Assembly: GCA_035495815.1 (NCBI GenBank)
Contig: DATJFH010000142.1
Span: 1-15,788, forward strand
DNA from: DATJFH01 sp035495815
GTDB taxonomy: Bacteria; Acidobacteriota; Terriglobia; Bryobacterales; Bryobacteraceae
Direction of reading: 5' to 3'
Length of the DNA stretch: 15,788 nucleotides
A program made the position numbers and the translations under genes. Position 1 is the first letter of the stretch; every line of letters starts with the position of its first letter. Positions 14,701 through 15,788 of this stretch are shown in pieces. The notes beneath the pieces are model-generated. The model worked only from the letters and a program-made list of their open reading frames with translations, did no database searches and was not told the DNA's origin.

Positions 14701-15422
14701 TGCGTCATGGCAAATCCCGCCGAACCCAGAGCCGCCGCGTTGGCGCTGTCGCGCAGGGAAAAAGTCGTCCCCGGCTGGATCAGCGCGACCGTGGGGGTCG
14801 AGCCGGCGATTGGGACAGTCGTCGGACCGGAGGATACAAGGGAGGCGACCACCGAGTTCCCGCCCGCCGTCGTGGCGTTGACGCGGATGTTCGTGAACCG
14901 GAACGTGCGCGTGGTGTTGCCCGGGGGATCGATGGGTATGTTGGAGAAGGTAAGGACATTCCCTGACACGGTGCTCTGAAAAATATTAGGACGGCCGCCC
15001 GATCCGTTGAAGGGCTCCGGTCCCGCCACGCCGGAGCTGGTCGAAGTGCCGGCCACCGCGCATCCGTTCGGAGACAGGCAGGCGAGTTGCGCCGGATTGG
15101 CCTGCGACCCGGGCTCGTCCACCAGCAGCAGCGCTTCCGATACCAGCGACGCCGTGTTCAACAGACGGCTGGTGACCGCCGTATTCAAATACACCAGAAG
15201 GTTTGCCGCCGGAATCGGCTGACCCGCCGCCGTGGGAACGCCCCCGGTGCATCTGACCACGATGTCGCCCGCCAATTCCGTCATGCCCTCCTTCCGTACC
15301 GTGGGCTGGAACGGCACGCCGGCGGTACAGGCGAAGTCGGCTGCCCTCCCAAATCCTTGAAAGCCGGCCAATAAAGCCGTTAGAGACACCACAGCCCGGA
15401 AAATGGAAGGGAGCATACTCAT
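11751..15422 (-). CDS. Giant secreted repeat protein with BACON-like domain and TCAF/M60-like C-terminus
   Basis: About 1,223 residues from the ATG at 15422. Residues 3-28 (MLPSIFRAVVSLTALLAG to GRA) form a clear signal peptide. Then follow a Thr/Ser/Gly/Ala-rich region of about 430 residues, a BACON-like Ig domain at about 460-555 (begins LTVSPSSLSFSY; contains GTPWLAV), and two tandem copies of a 218-residue unit beginning SHIAEGAGW (569) and SHIADGGGW (787). The last 200 residues contain GRVAALGHEGLL, VLIIGNAW, FVSSGGGLLMAG and ENYPMTKM, which resemble the GATase-like region that precedes M60 peptidase domains in TCAF/enhancin-type proteins. No HExxH peptidase domain follows; the protein stops about 30 residues later. 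A role in adhesion or glycan binding at the surface is plausible, not shown. Starts at 15452 and 15416 are possible; 15452 would leave almost no leader after the TATTAT at 15469-15464. No Shine-Dalgarno is visible at any of them. Confidence 0.8.
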   Translation of the reverse strand: MSMLPSIFRAVVSLTALLAGFQGFGRAADFACTAGVPFQPTVRKEGMTELAGDIVVRCTGGVPTAAGQPIPAANLLVYLNTAVTSRLLNTASLVSEALLLVDEPGSQANPAQLACLSPNGCAVAGTSTSSGVAGPEPFNGSGGRPNIFQSTVSGNVLTFSNIPIDPPGNTTRTFRFTNIRVNATTAGGNSVVASLVSSGPTTVPIAGSTPTVALIQPGTTFSLRDSANAAALGSAGFAMTQGIGQDSSGTPAAYLRFTEGFSRSFKTRTSASFADGNTSPAPANQNVPGFAYNSESGFTYPLSGLTAGLADYGTRLRAIFTAIPAGVRVFAATTNTNASTRLARLIFSDAGVFSPVPASDTYGSFAVAELPVFNGTAVGLWEVLLSNPTATQNFDIPIWFTGTPAASGTGSVAGGLAPIPPTFSVSPGGAAQGVTFPIPRFDGVSSAITVVQVAPAPPPSPLTVSPSSLSFSYQTGLALPGAQTLTLTGASVLGLTAGNNGTPWLAVVQSGSSPSTLSASVNPANLPVGIYGSFITITAPNATNSPLTIPVTLNVTAAATSGPMTQTLSHIAEGAGWRTSVILVNRDSAPASFTLKFWDESGAPWRLSLGPDGFQSQVTDTIPVGGSRTIQTDGFINLLQVGSAEISSSGAVGGNAVFAFQIAGQPDTEAAVPITTLRGKRFLLPFDNSPGFATGVAVANPSAAQPAVVSVVFRNPSGQVTSSVGPYLVAAHGHVSFVIPGSAGTRGVAEFTSSGEDVAGLGIRSHGRAFTSVETLAGVPAGNKNISHIADGGGWKTTIVLVNSDSQPAPFTLRFRGDNGAALRLSLGADGQVTSLTGTIAPGGSRTIQTDGTNGTLVTGWAQLSTSFEVGGTAIFGAQVPGQPDSEAAVPILAGGGDKLLLSFDGSFGFGTGVAFANPSASESANVSVLYRDVLGRALGAASTYTLPPNGHRSVVLPVNVRGVAEITSPDTPVSALGIRSHNGAFTSVRSLVVTPALRDIVAGVNQIVSGGASGPVTPLAGDWFTIASGDDNTNTPSSFVVARQFGQGRVAALGHEGLLVNAQLKDNGVFLSNLAGWLDATVQKRVLYTTGHRENFDGTDIAPLRTALAARGFALGALPGTITPAALAAGSVLIIGNAWRDFTSAEIQAVQDFVSSGGGLLMAGAGSTWVASGSGRSIENYPMTKMAQPYGVGWQTTTIIDPDPGDQSGGSTIFHTFYPNAK
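12444..13064 (-). repeat. Tandem coding repeat, copy 2
   Basis: Second copy of the repeat inside the secreted protein, 207 residues from SHIADGGGWK to VRSLV. It shares with copy 1 the landmarks GGSRTIQTDG, VPGQPDSEAAVP, GFGTGVAFANPSA, RGVAE and LGIRSH. The copies are clearly diverged in protein sequence, so this is an old duplication. Confidence 0.8.
13065..13718 (-). repeat. Tandem coding repeat, copy 1
   Basis: First copy of the 218-residue (654-nt) unit, from SHIAEGAGWR up to the residue before copy 2. Shared landmarks are GGSRTIQTDG, IAGQPDTEAAVP, GFATGVAVANPSA, RGVAE and LGIRSH. The alternating beta-strand pattern suggests two small beta domains per unit. Confidence 0.8.
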
Positions 15423-15463
15423 TGGGAGCTTAGACGCGGAAAGTACCCCCATGCGTTTCGACC

Positions 15464-15469
15464 ATAATA
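15464..15469. promoter_or_regulatory. Overlapping divergent -10-like elements
   Basis: The minus strand reads TATTAT across 15469-15464 and the plus strand CATAAT across 15463-15468, each close to TATAAT. They sit between the divergent secreted-protein and acylphosphatase starts. No good -35 is visible for either, so the call is weak. If real, the two genes would compete for polymerase and the acylphosphatase message would be nearly leaderless. Confidence 0.25.
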
Positions 15470-15474
15470 AACGT

Positions 15475-15750
15475 ATGGTACCTGCGGCCAGGCGCTATTT
15501 CGTGCGAGGACGGGTTCAAGGCGTCGGATTCCGCTATTTTGTGGAGAAAACAGCGGCGGAGCTCCAGCTTACCGGCTACGCGCGCAACCTCGACGACGGA
15601 CGCGTGGAGGTCTACGCCACGGGGGCGGCGGCGAAACTGGATGAATTGAACCAGCGTCTGTGGCAAGGACCTCGTTTTGCCGACGTCCGGGGCGTGGACG
15701 TGGAGTCCGCCCCCGTGCGGAGTTACAGCTCTTTCCGCATCGAGGGCTGA
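15475..15750 (+). CDS. acyP: Acylphosphatase
   Basis: A small cytoplasmic enzyme that hydrolyses acyl phosphates to a carboxylate and phosphate. The 91-residue protein is the normal family length and holds both signature segments: GRVQGVGFR (12-20) with the phosphate-binding Arg20, and GYARNLDDGRVEV (34-46) with catalytic Asn38. The 18-residue Arg-Asn spacing equals that of the human enzyme (R23/N41). The chosen ATG at 15475 gives the standard N-terminus; ATG at 15451 or 15403 would add residues with no family equivalent and would overlap the divergent secreted-protein gene. No Shine-Dalgarno is visible, and a CATAAT about 7 nt upstream would make the message almost leaderless. Although it acts on acyl phosphates, the intermediates of ATP-grasp ligases, it is a separate unit about 4 kb from that cluster and is probably housekeeping. 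Confidence 0.9.
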   Translation: MVPAARRYFVRGRVQGVGFRYFVEKTAAELQLTGYARNLDDGRVEVYATGAAAKLDELNQRLWQGPRFADVRGVDVESAPVRSYSSFRIEG

Positions 15751-15788
15751 ATGTTCCGGAGCCTAGCCGCCCGGCCGCGCTCTGCATT

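Overview
The window reads as chromosomal DNA of a GC-rich, environmental Gram-negative bacterium, most likely an Acidobacteriota of the Solibacter/Bryobacter type. The main hint is the very long secreted protein at the right end, with a BACON-like domain and tandem 218-residue repeats, a style I associate with that group. A PF10091-type glycoside hydrolase and a bacterial lysyl oxidase fit but do not prove it. No rRNA, tRNA, transposase, CRISPR array or phage gene was seen.

Layout. (1) 36-1331 (+): exported PF10091/GH144-like glucan hydrolase, convergent with the next block. (2) 10221-1404 (-): nine closely packed genes on one strand, in order of transcription: a DUF3109/YkgJ-like Cys-cluster protein, a lysine 2,3-aminomutase (KamA) family radical SAM enzyme, ATP-grasp ligase C, an MFS transporter, ATP-grasp ligase B, a GNAT acetyltransferase, a lysyl oxidase homologue, a carboxynorspermidine synthase-type dehydrogenase and ATP-grasp ligase A. 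Three junctions are 4-nt ATGA stop/start overlaps. (3) 10371-11522 (+): a divergent carboxynorspermidine decarboxylase (nspC). The intergenic region it shares with the DUF3109 gene holds a perfect 7-7-7 inverted repeat. (4) 15422-11751 (-): giant secreted repeat protein with a TCAF/M60-like C-terminal region but no peptidase domain. (5) 15475-15750 (+): acylphosphatase.

How it fits together. Blocks 2 and 3 share a theme of lysine and polyamine chemistry: a beta-lysine-forming enzyme, a copper/LTQ amine oxidase, both enzymes of the carboxy(nor)spermidine route, three different D-Ala-D-Ala-ligase-like amide-forming enzymes, an acetyltransferase and a transporter. This looks like a dedicated pathway for an exported small molecule, perhaps a peptide-like conjugate containing beta-lysine and/or a polyamine. 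The individual family calls are strong. The joint product is inference, and I know of no described pathway with this exact set.
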